Positions 45,828-57,164 of a stretch of 64,000 nt of DNA are shown here, piece by piece. The stretch is from NCBI RefSeq assembly GCF_050624435.1, contig NC_134546.1, positions 16,391,001 through 16,455,000 on the forward strand, read 5' to 3'. Numbering within the stretch: the first letter of the stretch is position 1; every line of letters starts with the position of its first letter. The notes under the pieces are model-generated. The model worked only from the letters and a program-made list of their open reading frames with translations, was not told the origin of the DNA and did no database searches. This DNA is from Tenrec ecaudatus (lineage: Eukaryota > Chordata > Mammalia > Afrosoricida > Tenrecidae). The translations under genes were made by a program, and so were the position numbers.

Positions 45828-48345
45828 GGGGCTCATACAACTCTTATCACAATCCACACATACATCAGTTGTGTAAAGCACATTTGCACATTCATTGCCC
45901 TCATCATTCTCAAAACATTTGCTCTCCACTTAAGCCCCTGGCATCGGCTCTTCATTTTTACCCCTCCCTCTGCGTTCTGCCTCCCTCATGAACCCTTGAT
46001 AATTTATAAATTATTATTTTTGTCATATCTTTCCCTATCCAACATCTCCCTTCACCCACTTTTCTGTTGTCCATCCCCCAGGTAGGAGGTTATATGTAGA
46101 TCCTTGTAATCGGTTCCCCCTTTCCAACCTACCCTCCCTCTACGCTCCCAGTATCACCACTCACACCACTGGTCCCGAAGGGATCATCCACCCTGGATTC
46201 CCTGTGTTTCCAGTTTCTATCCGTACCAGGATACACCCTCTGGTCTAGCCAGACTTGCAAGGGAGAATGCGGATCATGATAGTGGGGGGTGGGGGGAAGG
46301 AAGCATTTAGGAACTAGAGGAAAGTTTATTTTTCGTCTTTGCTACATCGCACCCTGACTGGCCCATCTCCTTCCCAAGATCCCTCTGCCAGGGGATCTCC
46401 AGTGGCCTACCACTCCCCACCTCATTCACTGGGTAAAATTTTTTGTTTTGATGATGCCTGATACCCGATCCCTTTGACACCTCGTGATTGCACAGGATAG
46501 TTTGCTTTTTCCAAGTGGGCTTTGTTGCTTCTGAGCTAGATGGCTGCTTGTTTACCTTCAAGCTTTTAAGACCCCAGACACTATATCTTCTGATAGCCAG
46601 GCACCATCAGCTTTCTTCACCACATTTGCTTATTCACCTGCTTTCTCATCAGCAGTTGTGTCAGGAAAGTAAGCATCATAGAATGCTAATGTAATAGAAG
46701 AAAGTATTCTTACATTGAGGGAATACTTGAGTGGAGGCTCACTGTCCTTCTGCTACCTTAATACTAAGCCTATAAATATATGCACATAGATCTATTTCCC
46801 CATCCTCATACATAAATATATTTGCATATGTACATGTCTTTATCTAGACCTCTATAAATGCCCTTTGCCTCCCAGCTCTTTCCTCTATTTCTCTTGACTT
46901 TCCTCCTGTCCCACTATCATGTTCAGTCCCCACCAGGGTTTCAGCAATTCCTGTTGGTTACAGTACTCTTGATCACGCCCTACCAGGCCTCCCACTCCCT
47001 CCTCACCAACAATTTGGATCACTTGTTGTTCCCTTGTCCCTGGGTTTGTTAACAACACTTCCTTCCCCCCCTTCCACTCTCCCATGTCTCCCCATGAACT
47101 GTCGGCCCATTGTTTTCTCCTCCAGATTGTTCTTCCATCCTATGTTATTTAGACAGACCTGTGGAGATAATAACATTTACAAAAACAAGACAGAGCAAAA
47201 CCAAGTAACAATATACAACAAACCAATGACAAAAAAAAAGCAAGAAAGAAAAGCGTGTAGTTAGTTCAAGGATTGTTTGTTGGCCTTTAGGAGTGTTTTC
47301 CAGTCTAATCTATTGGGGCACCCGCCCTGGCCCCAAAGTCCACCTTCAGCATTCCCTGGGGACCTCGCCACTCCATTCCCTTACTATTCTGTTACACCCC
47401 TTAGTGTTTTTCCTCAGTGTGGTGGGATCAGATCGGGCGCAGTTTCCACACTGTGTCTCTGGTGTTGTCCCCTATAGGGTTATGGGTCAGTGAGGGGCGT
47501 CACATCTCACAGTGGGGCTGGCCATGTGGTCCTCTCTGTGGACTGGCTGCTCTAATTGGGAACATCGTCCTCAAGGCCTGGTGGGCCAGGATGTGCTCCA
47601 GTCTCTCCTCCTCCCCCTTCATCTGCTCTCATGTGCTCCAATCAGATATGTCCCTTTCCCAGAGCTGCAGATTCAATGCCATCTTTTGAAATAAATTCTT
47701 CTGGGGGAGGGGCAGGTGTCCACTTTGTAGTTGGGATTGGGGCAGGCCCCCCTGGGTTTAGTGTTTCTTTTAGGCTTCCTGGTTTGGTGCATAGTGCCAG
47801 GGGTCTTAAGCATTTGTAAGTAGTCAAGGCACAACAATTCACCTTTGTTTGCTTGGAGGCACAGAGGAAGGAAGAATGTCAGGAATAGGAGGAGAATAAG
47901 GAGCGTGTGGCTAATTGCCTCTATGAGGAATTGTCTCCCTTTCCATGAGGCCATGCGAACGGGGTGATGCCCAGGCTACAATTACTAAACAGTTTGATCA
48001 ACAATTCTATAGAAGAGTTCCAACCAGAGAGGGGAGATGCAGGAGAGAGTTTCACATCTTCATGGACCGTAGATCGTCTGGAGCCATGGAGGGTGGGTAA
48101 ACCCCTGAAACAATTGCCCTGAGATCATCTTTAACCTCTAAGATACTCCTGAAGTCTCCTTAAACTCACACAAATGGCCACAGACCCAGGGATGTGGACA
48201 GTCTTGGTCTCTCTCATACGGAGTGCGATGGACAGTGGAGTGCTGCAGATGCAGTTAGGTTTAAACCTTACCACCTGGTCATTTGAGCTTCCCTTTGACC
48301 CGTTTCAAAGGTGTGCTAGCTTTCAATACTTCCTGATTTCTTCTC
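45828..48345 (-). mobile_element. L1 3' UTR and upstream, interrupted at its tail by DYNLL1P
   Basis: Starts GGGGGCTCATACAACTCTTATCACAATCC and follows the family order (TTGATAATTTATAAATTATT; ATGTAGATCCTTGTAATCGG; TTTCCAAGTGGGCTTTGTTGC). It then enters the distal UTR (GGCACCCGCCCTGGCCCC; CTAGATGGCTGC). Its terminal T-rich start lies left of DYNLL1P. No intact ORF2 is present. Confidence 0.8.
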
Positions 48346-48349
48346 TGGG

Positions 48350-48952
48350 GGTTTTTGTTTATTTGTTTTACTATCATATAATTCAATAGTTCAATCATAT
48401 TCAGAAGAATTGTACAATTATCATCCCAATGTACTTTAGAACATGTTCTTCCTTCTTATATTCATTGTTGTCAGCTCTCCATCCCTCCCCCGCCCCCACC
48501 TCCTCCGCCACACCAATAAGGGCCCAGGCGCTACAGATTTACCTGTTCTGGATGTCATAGAGCAGCAATTTAAAAAACAAAGCGAAACTAAAAAAATCAA
48601 AACGTAAAACAGAAAAACCTCAATATCAATCAGAAAATGCTACAAACGAAACAAATTAAAAATGGGTCAAAGGGGAGATAAAATGATAAGGTGCTAAGAT
48701 TTAACCTAGCTGCATCTTCAATGGTCCGATCCATTCTGCACGATAGCAAGCCTGTTCACATCCTGCTCTGTGGTCAGACTGAATCCTCTTGTATTTCCCT
48801 TTCGCCTTTTGTTTTTAAATGGAATCAGCTTAGAATGGCCAAAAGGGAGAACAACTGATAAGATGAACCTTGTAACCTACCTACGTCTCCCATAACTGAT
48901 TTTAGAACGCTCTCTGTCTGATAACCAGTCTGTTACATCCCTTGACTATAGT
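48350..48952 (-). mobile_element. Older L1 3' UTR, left half (ERV target)
   Basis: TTTTACTATCATATAATTCAATAGTTC...CAATTATCATCCCAATGTAC is an inverted afrotherian L1 3' terminus. It continues to the provirus edge, and related L1 3' UTR text resumes to the right of the provirus. Confidence 0.65.
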
Positions 48953-49131
48953 CGTGGGAAACAGAGAGATTTCTCCACAAGTCGTCTCCCCCAATATATG
49001 TCAAACTTACCTGCTTGCCACACGAGGCAAAGGACTATACACTTGGAGGTCAACACAAGTAAGTCAGGGGTTATTCTCCCTAAGGGCTATCAGCCATTTA
49101 CAGCCAGCAGACACCACTGTTTATCCCACAA
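48953..49131 (+). repeat. 5' LTR of the class II ERV
   Basis: Begins CGTGGGAAACAGAG (the right copy has TGTGGGAAACAGAAG) and shares CTATACACTTGGAGGTCAAC, GGGGTTATTCTCCCTAAGGG and AGACACCACTGT with the 3' copy. It is unusually short for an LTR, and no AATAAA is seen. Confidence 0.75.
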
Positions 49132-49278
49132 ATGGCACCCATCACACGGGGCCCCGTAGGAAAGGAACTCTTTATATCCGTGTAACAATTGTATGGCCTC
49201 ATCGGACCAAGAGGGATGAATCAGGAAAATATTTTTTTAAGTTTATTTTTTCTAAGTGTGTTTTAGTCCGAGTGAGAT

Positions 49279-49677
49279 ATGGGTCAGGCAAAGAGCAAGG
49301 ATACAGAGTACGGTATCACGCTTTGCCACCTCTTGAAGAAACAAAATGTAGTGGTGACAAATAAGAGGATGAAAGAGTTTCTTCAAGTGGTAAAGAAATG
49401 TAATCCTTCTTTTCTAGAGACAGGAGCCTTTGATATGGAGATCTGGGATATGGTCGCCATGAACTTAAGAAAGGTCCACAGGGAAGGACAGAGCATACCC
49501 ATGGAGACCTGGGTCCTGTGGGTGCAGATTGAAACCATGTTGGAGCCTCTGCAGGGTGAGACAGCAAGGGAACAAGACCAGCAGAGCAGTGAGAAGACTC
49601 TAAGCTCCACAGACATAAATCAGGTGAGAAACAGGCAGAACGAGTGTCAGGCAGATGAGAAGATTTTAAGCAGCTGA
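49279..49677 (+). pseudogene. gag: ERV gag, matrix-like N-terminal part
   Basis: A 132-codon frame that starts MGQ with Ser at position 6, an N-myristoylation signal typical of class II Gag matrix, and continues as a helical, basic and aromatic domain (about residues 5-95). It is followed by a Gln/Glu/Ser-rich linker. In life this would target Gag to the membrane. It ends in a stop where the rest of gag should continue, and downstream gag pieces are in other frames. A remnant, not expected to function. Confidence 0.75.
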
Positions 49678-49679
49678 GA

Positions 49680-50265
49680 AAACAACGTCTGAATCAGAAG
49701 GAAATATCAGGCTAGATTGAAGCCTCTGAGCCACCACCAGAGTAGAGCGCAGGGAATCACAATACAATCAAGCAAGTCAGTGCTAGAGGGAGAGATGAGA
49801 TTAGATCCAAAGAAAAGCAAATGGAGAGATGTAACACAGAAGGTGAGGTTCGGGAGGCGAGAAGCAAAGGGGCAGGGAGTAGGAAGGCACCTTTGCTTTC
49901 ACGGGTGGAGAAGAGCATCGCTCAGGAAACAGATTTAGAATGTAGAGTGACTTTTCCTGTGAGAGTTATAGACCGGCAGCATTATGGGAAACACCCCCAA
50001 GGGATTCACAGTGTTCCCTATAGGGAACAGGGCACACTGTTAGATTATTTTAGAATATGCAGGAATGAAGAGACAGGAGTGCAAGGCCAACCTCATGGGA
50101 GCTGCCTTGGCAAATTACACCAGGCCTAAAAGAAAATGCTTCAGTTGTAGAAAGAGGTCATCTTCAAAGAGTGTGCAGACAGCACAAGTCAATCAGCCTA
50201 GCCACAAAAATCAAACTGCGTCCTGCACCAGAGCATGGCCCAGGGCCACCGAGTTTGGGTTTTAA
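49680..50265 (+). pseudogene. gag: ERV gag remainder, capsid mostly lost, degenerate nucleocapsid knuckle
   Basis: Overlapping broken frames (49717-49938, 49821-50129, 50065-50265). The last contains KCFSCRKR, the first half of a CCHC zinc knuckle without the usual His and last Cys. Fewer than 150 codons separate matrix and knuckle, far too few for a full capsid, so most of CA appears deleted. Confidence 0.6.
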
Positions 50266-50388
50266 AGTGTCCAGACTTTGCACCCCCTGTAGGAAGGGAA
50301 CGCATTGGGCGAGTTAATGTCCCTCAAGATTCAGCAATAAAGGATTGCATTAGCAAACGCTTCCCGACAGGGAAATAGAGAAAGGAGC

Positions 50389-50922
50389 TTGATAGAGACC
50401 ACGCCCAGCAGAACGTGGAAGGCAAGGTGCCTGTCAGCCGGAGCAAGGAAAATCTTAGAGAGAAATTGCAGGTATCACCCAGCCTCTCAGCAGGAGACCG
50501 GACCAAACCAAACTTTGCAAAGTTCAGCCTCTGTTCGCGCTGCAGTACATTTGACTAACCAAGAAAAGGCTCAGAAGCCCTCACAACAGTTGGTTGATTC
50601 TAAAAAGCAGGAGCCTCCTATTGAAAGAGTAATACAGATTTTATCAGGAAGATTTAACCTACATACTCAAGGAATTCAAATTGATACTGGAGTTGATCAG
50701 AGATGTGAGGAAAAGCCAAAAGCTGTGATTAAATCAGAAATTTATATTAAGAGTGGTAATGGGGGTTCACTACCTAAAAGAACTATGGGATGTTTATTAG
50801 GAAAGTCCAACCTAAATTCTCCAGGTGTTCAAATTGTTGCTGGAATTATTGATCAGGATTATGAAGGAGAAATTAAGACAGTGATAAATTCTGATATACC
50901 ATGGTTTATAAAGATCACTTAA
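50389..50922 (+). pseudogene. ERV pro region: dUTPase-like domain
   Basis: A 177-codon frame whose C-terminal half carries a trimeric dUTPase signature: TMGCLLGKSNLNSPGVQ, then AGIIDQDYEGEI. These correspond to the conserved motifs that bind the uracil base and position the catalytic Asp. Class II retroviruses encode dUTPase upstream of protease, and this position agrees. The first 60 codons are nucleocapsid/linker-like. The frame stops before the C-terminal Gly-rich motif. Confidence 0.75.
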
Positions 50923-51029
50923 ACCAATTTTTGCTTCCTTGTATTTCTAGAGTTAAAATATATACCTATCAGGAAAGAGTACGTGAGAAGTCTGACCACC
51001 CTTTAAATCAGGGGGTCTTTTGGAATGCT

Positions 51030-51120
51030 GTTGTGGGGAAACAACAGCGCCCTCCATGGTATTAGAAATTGGAGGGAAAAGGTTTTTAAACTCTGAATAT
51101 GGGGTCATTTCCTTAGGCCT
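51030..51120 (+). pseudogene. Possible ERV protease scrap
   Basis: The frame reading APSMVLEIGGKRF resembles the first strand of a retroviral aspartic protease. The catalytic D-T/S-G is not seen. It lies directly after dUTPase, where protease is expected. Very short. Confidence 0.35.
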
Positions 51121-51248
51121 AAGACCCACCCACTAACTTCCTCTAAATCCATCTTGGAAGGAATGAGAGAAGTTAATCAAGAAAGAATATTGAAGATTGT
51201 AAAATCCTACAGTGTAAAGAGTCAGAAAGGCAATGCGGCTTAATTGAA

Positions 51249-51569
51249 ATGGTAACCTTATTGGTAAACTTAGAGAAAAAACGTCTGCTTGGTGAGTTAG
51301 TTCAAGAACAGCTGGGCAAATCTATTAAGAATTTTTTCAGTCTTTCAAATAATCCTGAGTGTGGTAAGAAGTTCTCACAATTAGTCAGCTCTCTGGATTC
51401 TCTGAGAGCTGGGAGTGTATATGTACATAACACTGAACTCTATCTAAGTAGTATTACTGGTTCAAAACCAAACAAGTTAACTGAGATTGCTAGCAATGCT
51501 TTAAAGTCTACATTGTTAAAACAGAAGGGTGAGAACAGGAATCAAAGTTCATTTAGTCATTTTAACTAA
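51249..51569 (+). other. Unrecognised 106-codon frame inside the ERV
   Basis: An open frame between the protease scrap and env, where pol is expected. It begins MVTLLVNLEKKRLLGEL and has no visible RT (YXDD), RNase H or integrase (HHCC, DDE) motif. It could be diverged pol or env leader, or sequence gained by the element. I cannot assign it. Confidence 0.3.
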
Positions 51570-51689
51570 AAAAGTTCTCTCCTTACTAAAAGTTTGTAAC
51601 AAAATTAGGGCAGATAAACACATTTTCACTTCTACAGGAAAAAATTGATCCTAAGAAGTCCCAGTAAAACAGGAATCCTGCTTGGGATC

Positions 51690-52620
51690 CAGGTCCATTT
51701 GTCACCTGGAGAAAGGTCTATACATTTATGCTTTTGCAGAATAAAGCTGGTGGACTCCCCTTAGTAGGACGCAATCACATTTGGAGAAAGATGGACAAGG
51801 AAGAGATGGAAACGCCACCCAATTTTAATCATAATTCTTTTTTCCAGATTGCTGACACCCTGAAGGGAGGGACTGTTTGTTTATACTTTCACAGGCAAAG
51901 GAGATAAGTGGATTTCTCTTCAGCCAGCAAGACCCAGAAGAAAGGAGGGAAGCTGATGTGTGACCTGACCCTGTCTTGTTACCGAAGTTATTCAAAATGA
52001 CAAGAATACCTCACAGATTCCTGAGAATGGCGATCCGCTGACTGTTGAGATATTTCTTCCATTGCTTGTGCTGTCTAAGGGACACTCTGGGACTCTATCA
52101 TGACTGAACATTTTATACAATAGTAACTCGGCTATTACAACAGACTGTTCTTTTGTTAAAAGATCTAGATATTGGGCTTATCAATTAGTGCTAAAATGTG
52201 ATGGGAATGTAACTGATATCTGTGTAGCCCCCTGCCTATATAATGCAACATTACTTGATTGGGATTTGATTAGAAAACATTTGCAAGGGTTTAAAGGAAC
52301 AATTCACTAGATGTTGATCAGGTTAAAAAGGATATTTTCTATACATTCAAAGACAGGCTTGAGGTGTCTCCTGGCTCTGATGTGATTAAGCAGTTGGTGA
52401 ATGGCGTGGAAGGATTGGATCCTTGAGCTTGGCTCAAAGCATTTCACAAAGTTTAAGTTTCAGTCTGACTGTGTTGCTTATCATCATATTGATGCTCGCA
52501 GTCTCATGTCGCTTCTATAGGAAACTAAGAGATATGAAAAGAGACCACGTTGCCTCCGTGACACTATCAAATCTTAAATGTAGTACAGAAGAGGGAAATG
52601 TGGGAAACTAGCACTGAAGG
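51690..52620 (+). pseudogene. env: ERV env remnant with transmembrane anchor
   Basis: Discontinuous frames include a segment with two N-glycosylation sequons (NVT and NAT, about 52206-52250) and Cys residues. An ectodomain-like helix follows (DVDQVKKDIFYTF region, about 52310). The frame at 52423-52611 has a hydrophobic span LTVLLIIILMLAVSC followed by a basic cytoplasmic tail. A stop and a frame change separate ectodomain and anchor. The arrangement matches the end of a retroviral envelope. The surface part before 52100 is hardly recognisable. Confidence 0.6.
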
Positions 52621-53063
52621 AAACAAGACTGGGACTTATTCCCTGACTGGTACAGAGGGAATCTGGAAAGCCAGTGTTCCAGGGTAGAAAAGCCGCCACT
52701 CTGGTAGTGGAGATATAGTCCAAGTACATTTTCCTGTGGTAGTCTATCATTTTCCACAGTTTCTCCCCCTAAAGCTGTGCCACCTTAAAGTAAGCTAATG
52801 GTTGATTCTGTCTCCCCATAGAAGTAGACATTCCTGTTGGCTCTGTTTCTTCCCACCGTGATATCCAACTCCTCTCATGTCTTCCTCCAATAGTAGCTGG
52901 GCCTAGGGAAAACTTTATCATCCATACCTGGATTCAAAATATTTGCTATAAGCCTGACTTTTTGGCTATATTAATTTGGTCATTAAATTTGCCTTGACAG
53001 CTTTCAATGTATAGAAAATAACCACGAAGCCACTGTGGTTCTTTTGGATTTTATATATAAAAC

Positions 53064-53075
53064 AAAAGGGGGAAT
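53064..53075 (+). other. ERV polypurine tract
   Basis: AAAGGGGGAATTG directly upstream of the 3' LTR, the primer site for plus-strand synthesis. Confidence 0.75.
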
Positions 53076-53235
53076 TGTGGGAAACAGAAGAACTTCTCCT
53101 GAGTTGTCTCCCCCAAATATATGCCAAACTTATGACTATACACTTGGAGGTCAACAGAAGTAGGTCAGGGGTTATTCTCCCTAAGGGTTATCAGCCATCC
53201 AGAGCAAGTAGACACCACTGTGTATCCCTCTGTGT
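53076..53235 (+). repeat. 3' LTR of the class II ERV
   Basis: Begins TGTGGGAAACAG and parallels the 5' copy to CACCACTGTGTATCCC. The two LTRs differ by several substitutions and small gaps, so the insertion is old. Confidence 0.75.
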
Positions 53236-53870
53236 ATTCACCAGAGGCGTAATCCATGTTGGACCCTGCAAATGGCGTTTGGTCTTCCACTGCCATCCAC
53301 AGCTTCTATAATCCAGGTGCTCAAAATTTAAGCTCTGACACCATCCCCTCCTTTGTATTTGGATTATATTCTTTACAATCCTCGGATCACACAGGCTGCT
53401 ATGTTTCTTCTGTGTGGACGTAGTTGCCACCTCACTTAAATGACTGCTATTTAAAACCCCTGACGCTATTCTTTCTGATAGCCAGGCACCGTCTAGTGTC
53501 TTTGCCCCACTTTGCGATAATGCACACATCTTCAGTGATCTCTTCAGGAGAGTGAGTGTCAATCCTGCTTTCATTTCAGATGAGGTTTTCCTCTGGCTTA
53601 TTTTGTTACTGGGTTTTGTGCTGTTTGTTTGTTTATAAGTTTTCCTGTAGATGAAATCAGGCTGCATAAATGCACAGCGACGGTAACTGGCTAAATGGCA
53701 GGAGTGGTTGAGGAACACGGGGAGTATATGAATAACAATGAGCACAAGAAGGACAAAAATGATGTAGAACTGATAATAGTGATGACTCTACAACTCTTTT
53801 TAATGTGCTTGGACTATTAAACTGTATGATATGTGAATTATATGTTAATAAAACTATTTTTACTCAAATA
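53236..53870 (-). mobile_element. Older L1 3' UTR, right half
   Basis: CTATTTAAAACCCCTGACGC...CTTTCTGATAGCCAGGCACCG, the inverted L1 UTR text, continues after the provirus and ends near 53600-53870 in AT-rich DNA. Confidence 0.65.
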
Positions 53871-54865
53871 GTCATGCAACTTAAAAGGTCTTCCTTGAGC
53901 ATGATGCTCTTTTAAGAACTGTCTATGGGGCTCAAAGACGTCATGGGATTAGCTAGGAACCTTGGAGCATAGTGACTTTTTATTAATACGAGAGGGACTC
54001 CTCAGAAATAGAGGGTGAGAAGGATCACACTACTTGTAGAAGGTCACCAGTGTCAGAGACTGGTTCGTGTAGAAGCTGTTGGTGTGGTCTCTTTTGTTGT
54101 GTACATGCTCACAGCAACACAGAGAGCAATCTCTCATGACCACAGTCAGGTAAACCACAATAGGAAGAACAAAGCCCTATGAACCTGATCTATTAGACCA
54201 GCACCGAGAAAGTAATACAAAATAAGTATGTTTAAAATAACTATATATATATGAACTGAAAAAAATTAGATATAAAAGAAAAAATAAAAATCCTAAGATT
54301 TAGAAAACAGACCCTACGAAGAAATAATCGATAGATACTGCAGTCGCATAGAGATGTTAAAATGAAATACGTAATGACTGACATCTAAATCAAATGAATT
54401 AAACAGAACATTAAGGATAATTAGAAAGAGCAAATAAACAAGATGATAAATATGAGAGGATATTATCTAGAGGACAGCAAAAATATAGAGATAGAAAAAT
54501 TAATGATCACTTGAGACACGGAAGGCTTTGGGGAGGGGCCATATTTAAAATGATAAATGTGAGAATTTTCCAAGACTAAGAAAAGATGGCATTCCTCAGA
54601 TTTAGGAAGGACAATATGCCTTTAATAATATAACTAAATTTAAATCCATATACAGCTACTCTTAATGTAAGGATTTAAGAACTCAGAGAAGAAATATACA
54701 TAGATTACCCACAAACAAATCACCTGACAGCTGACTTCTCAAAACAAGAGAGGCTAGAAAACTATGGACAAGTATCTTCACAGTGGCAAATGAACAGTGA
54801 AAATAGATGTAGAATTCTGTGCCCGCCTCTCATGTCCTTCAAGGATAGCGTGCCATGAAGGATGC
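53870..54865. other. AT-rich intergenic DNA
   Basis: No gene or clear repeat is visible. Confidence 0.45.
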
Positions 54866-55060
54866 TTCAGACTTGGTGGTGGTGTCGTGGGTTATGAATT
54901 GGTCAGCACTTCGACTCCATCAGTCACTCACGTCACACAATGATGAGGTTTTCTGCTCTTGTAAAAAGATCTAGAGCTCAGAACCCAAAGGGGCAACTCT
55001 ACTCCGTCCTACAGAAATAGGGTCATGATGAGCTGAAATCAACTTTTGGTCTTTTGGTTC
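54865..55060 (+). repeat. AfroSINE, degenerate
   Basis: GCTCTTGTAAAAAGATCTAGAGC, AACCCAAAGGGGCAACTCTACTCCGTCCTACAG and AGGGTCATGATGAGCTGAAATCAAC. Confidence 0.7.
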
Positions 55061-55768
55061 AGACAAAAAAAATGAAATATTCTGAGAAAATTACTACTCA
55101 CAGACCTTCCTGAAAAGAGCTGCTAAAATTTGTGCTTCTTAAAGAGGAAAATTGAACTCAGAGTAAGAAGTGGGATGCTAGAATCTAAGATGGAAAGAAA
55201 GTGTTGGCAAATCTTGAAAAATAAGCATACATGGCAAGAAAAAAAATAATATATTAGTTGTACTTCACCAAAAGTTTAAACTGCTGCTCTCCAAAAGATA
55301 CTATAAAGACTCAAGGAAACAATTACTCATGAGCCATATGAAACATAGCCTCCAAAGCCTGAGAAGAGAACAACGCGGTGCTGCCCAGCTACATTCCCAA
55401 CAGCTCTGACCAGGATGAAGGTAGATGGTAGAGTGCGTGAAAAATGTAGAATAAAATACTAATCCATAAAAACGACTAGACTTACTGGTCCCATAGAGAC
55501 AGTTGGCATCTCTGAGATTATGTCCGTTTTACTGCAAACTTAGAATTAACCCCGTCTCAGATCCCACCTTACAGTAGGCCCCTCAGTTAGCAATACCTCC
55601 CAGGAAGAGCATGCTACTTAAAACATCCAGCCACACAAGACCCAAAGGGCAACATTTGCCCAGAAGTGAAATTCAGAGGGCAGGAAAGCTGATTAAATGG
55701 CGATGGAAATCCAGGGTAGAAGTGGGGAAAGTGCTGACACAGTACACCCCTCCTAGTACCAAATATCT
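55060..55768. other. AT-rich intergenic DNA
   Basis: No gene or clear repeat is visible. Confidence 0.4.
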
Positions 55769-56395
55769 TAGGCTGGTTCTCCAGAGAAGTGAAAAACAGT
55801 AAAGCTTGTGTATGTGTATGTGTAGAGAAATTTTTATCAAGAAAATGGTTCACACAGTTGTAGAAGTAGGCAAGTTCCTAGTCCATACAGGTCAGATATT
55901 AGGCTGATTCTCCTGAACTACATCGTTATAGGAACTGATGAACCCAAGACTGGCAAGGAGATGACAGGTCTGTGGTTGCAGAGGTGAATGAATTCAAGGT
56001 CAGCAGGTAAGATGTCAGGTTACTGATGGCTCCCAGGATAGGCAGGCAATATGGCAGGCTACTGGCTCAAGTCCAAAGAGCCACAGGCTGGAGGACAAGG
56101 CAGATGCAGAACCCAGATCTAGCAAAAAGAAAGCAAGCTTTTCTATACTGTCCATTTATATTGGAAGCAGACCATACCCCTGAGGAAATTTCCTTTCAAT
56201 TGATTGGTTGCGGGCTATGATCCCATTAAGGGTGTTGCATCTCACCCTAATCTTACAACTTATTGGCTGCTCCTAGATCCAATTATGGAGTTGATAACAT
56301 TGTGTTGGGTCACATTATGGGGGATTACTAGGCCTTAACTACCAAGCCACTGAGAATCCTAGTCAGCCAAGTTGACATAAAACCTTAACTCTAAC
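55768..56395 (+). repeat. Long interspersed element of unassigned class (about 630 bp)
   Basis: The order GGCTGGTTCTCCAGAGAAG, ATCAAGAAAATGGTTCACAC, GAACCCAAGACTGGCAAGG, TTTCAATTGATTGGTTGCGG and CCAAGTTGACATAAAACCTTAAC is a familiar pattern in many eutherian genomes. I do not name the family. Its tail is also present near 42880-42935. Confidence 0.55.
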
Positions 56396-56795
56396 CACCC
56401 ACTTTTTGTCGACCAGGCACCTGGACACATATTCTTAAACCATGTGTAATCTCTAAAGAAAATTACAAAGTCATACTTAAGTGGTTCCATTTGCAGCCAC
56501 AATAGACTGGTCTCTACGGAGAATAAGAATACTGTTGATAGGTGGCACCCTAGAATAATTGCCCATTTGGGGTCAATAGAGTAGCATTTACCCAAGGACA
56601 CAAGGGTTAGGAAAGAAGGAAGGCTGGAGACGGGGAGACATAAGGAGGAAGTGAGATGGGTCATGTTATATGAGAGGATTGCAATGCAAGGGATGAGATA
56701 AAAAGAATATATATGAGTTGTTACATGCAAAACTGATGATCCAGTCCTTAAGCCAGCCTTCACCCAAGTCACAGCTAAACTTTGCGGGGGGGGGG
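56395..56795. other. Intergenic DNA ending in a poly(G) run
   Basis: A 12-G run is at 56786-56797. No gene is visible. Confidence 0.45.
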
Positions 56796-56797
56796 GG

Positions 56798-56912
56798 CAT
56801 TAGTAAATAGCCAGGTCTTTCAAGGTGCCTCTGGATTAACTAGAACTGGCAACATTTTGGTTAGCAGCTAAGTGTATTAACCATTTGCATCACCTAGGGA
56901 CTCATGGGTAGA
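56798..56912 (-). repeat. AfroSINE head fragment (second subtype)
   Basis: TAGCCAGGTCTTTCAAGGTGCCTCTGGATT, TTTTGGTTAGCAGCTAAGTGTATTAACCATTTGCATCACC and TAGGGACTC. Confidence 0.78.
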
Positions 56913-56975
56913 CCGATGGCGGAATAGAGACACTAAAAACAAGCCTACCGATAAGTGGAAACCGGATATATGGTA

Positions 56976-57163
56976 GGAACCCTGGTGACATAGTGGATTA
57001 CATACACATTGTTTGAAACCACCAGCCTCTCAGTGGGAAAAGGAGGCTTTCTGATCCTATAAAGAGTTATAGTCTTTGAAATCCACAAGAACAGTTCTAC
57101 CCAGGCCTATCAAGTTGCTATGAGTCGGAATCGACTCAATGGCAGTGAGTTTTTGGGCTGGAT
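56976..57163 (+). repeat. AfroSINE, well preserved, with TSD
   Basis: GGAACCCTGGTGACATAGTGGA head, AAAGAGTTATAGTCTTTGAAATCC, and the tail GAGTCGGAATCGACTCAATGGCAGTGAG. GGATATATGGTAG on the left and GGATATTTGGTAG on the right form a target duplication with one mismatch. Confidence 0.92.
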
Positions 57164-57164
57164 A

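Larger units (their letters stand above)
48953..53235 (+). mobile_element. Class II (betaretrovirus-like) endogenous retrovirus, defective
   Basis: Two similar about 180-bp LTR-like ends (48953-49131 and 53076 to about 53235) flank 3.9 kb of internal sequence. Directly after the left LTR, TGGCACCCATCACACGGGG (from 49133) resembles a degraded tRNA-Lys primer-binding site. A polypurine tract AAAGGGGGAATTG immediately precedes the right LTR. Inside are gag (matrix and nucleocapsid remnants), a dUTPase frame, a possible protease scrap and an env transmembrane end, in retroviral order. Reverse transcriptase, RNase H and integrase are absent. Frames are broken by stops and shifts. The order and the dUTPase place it with class II elements. 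LTR ends are approximate, and no convincing 6-bp target duplication was found. Confidence 0.85.
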
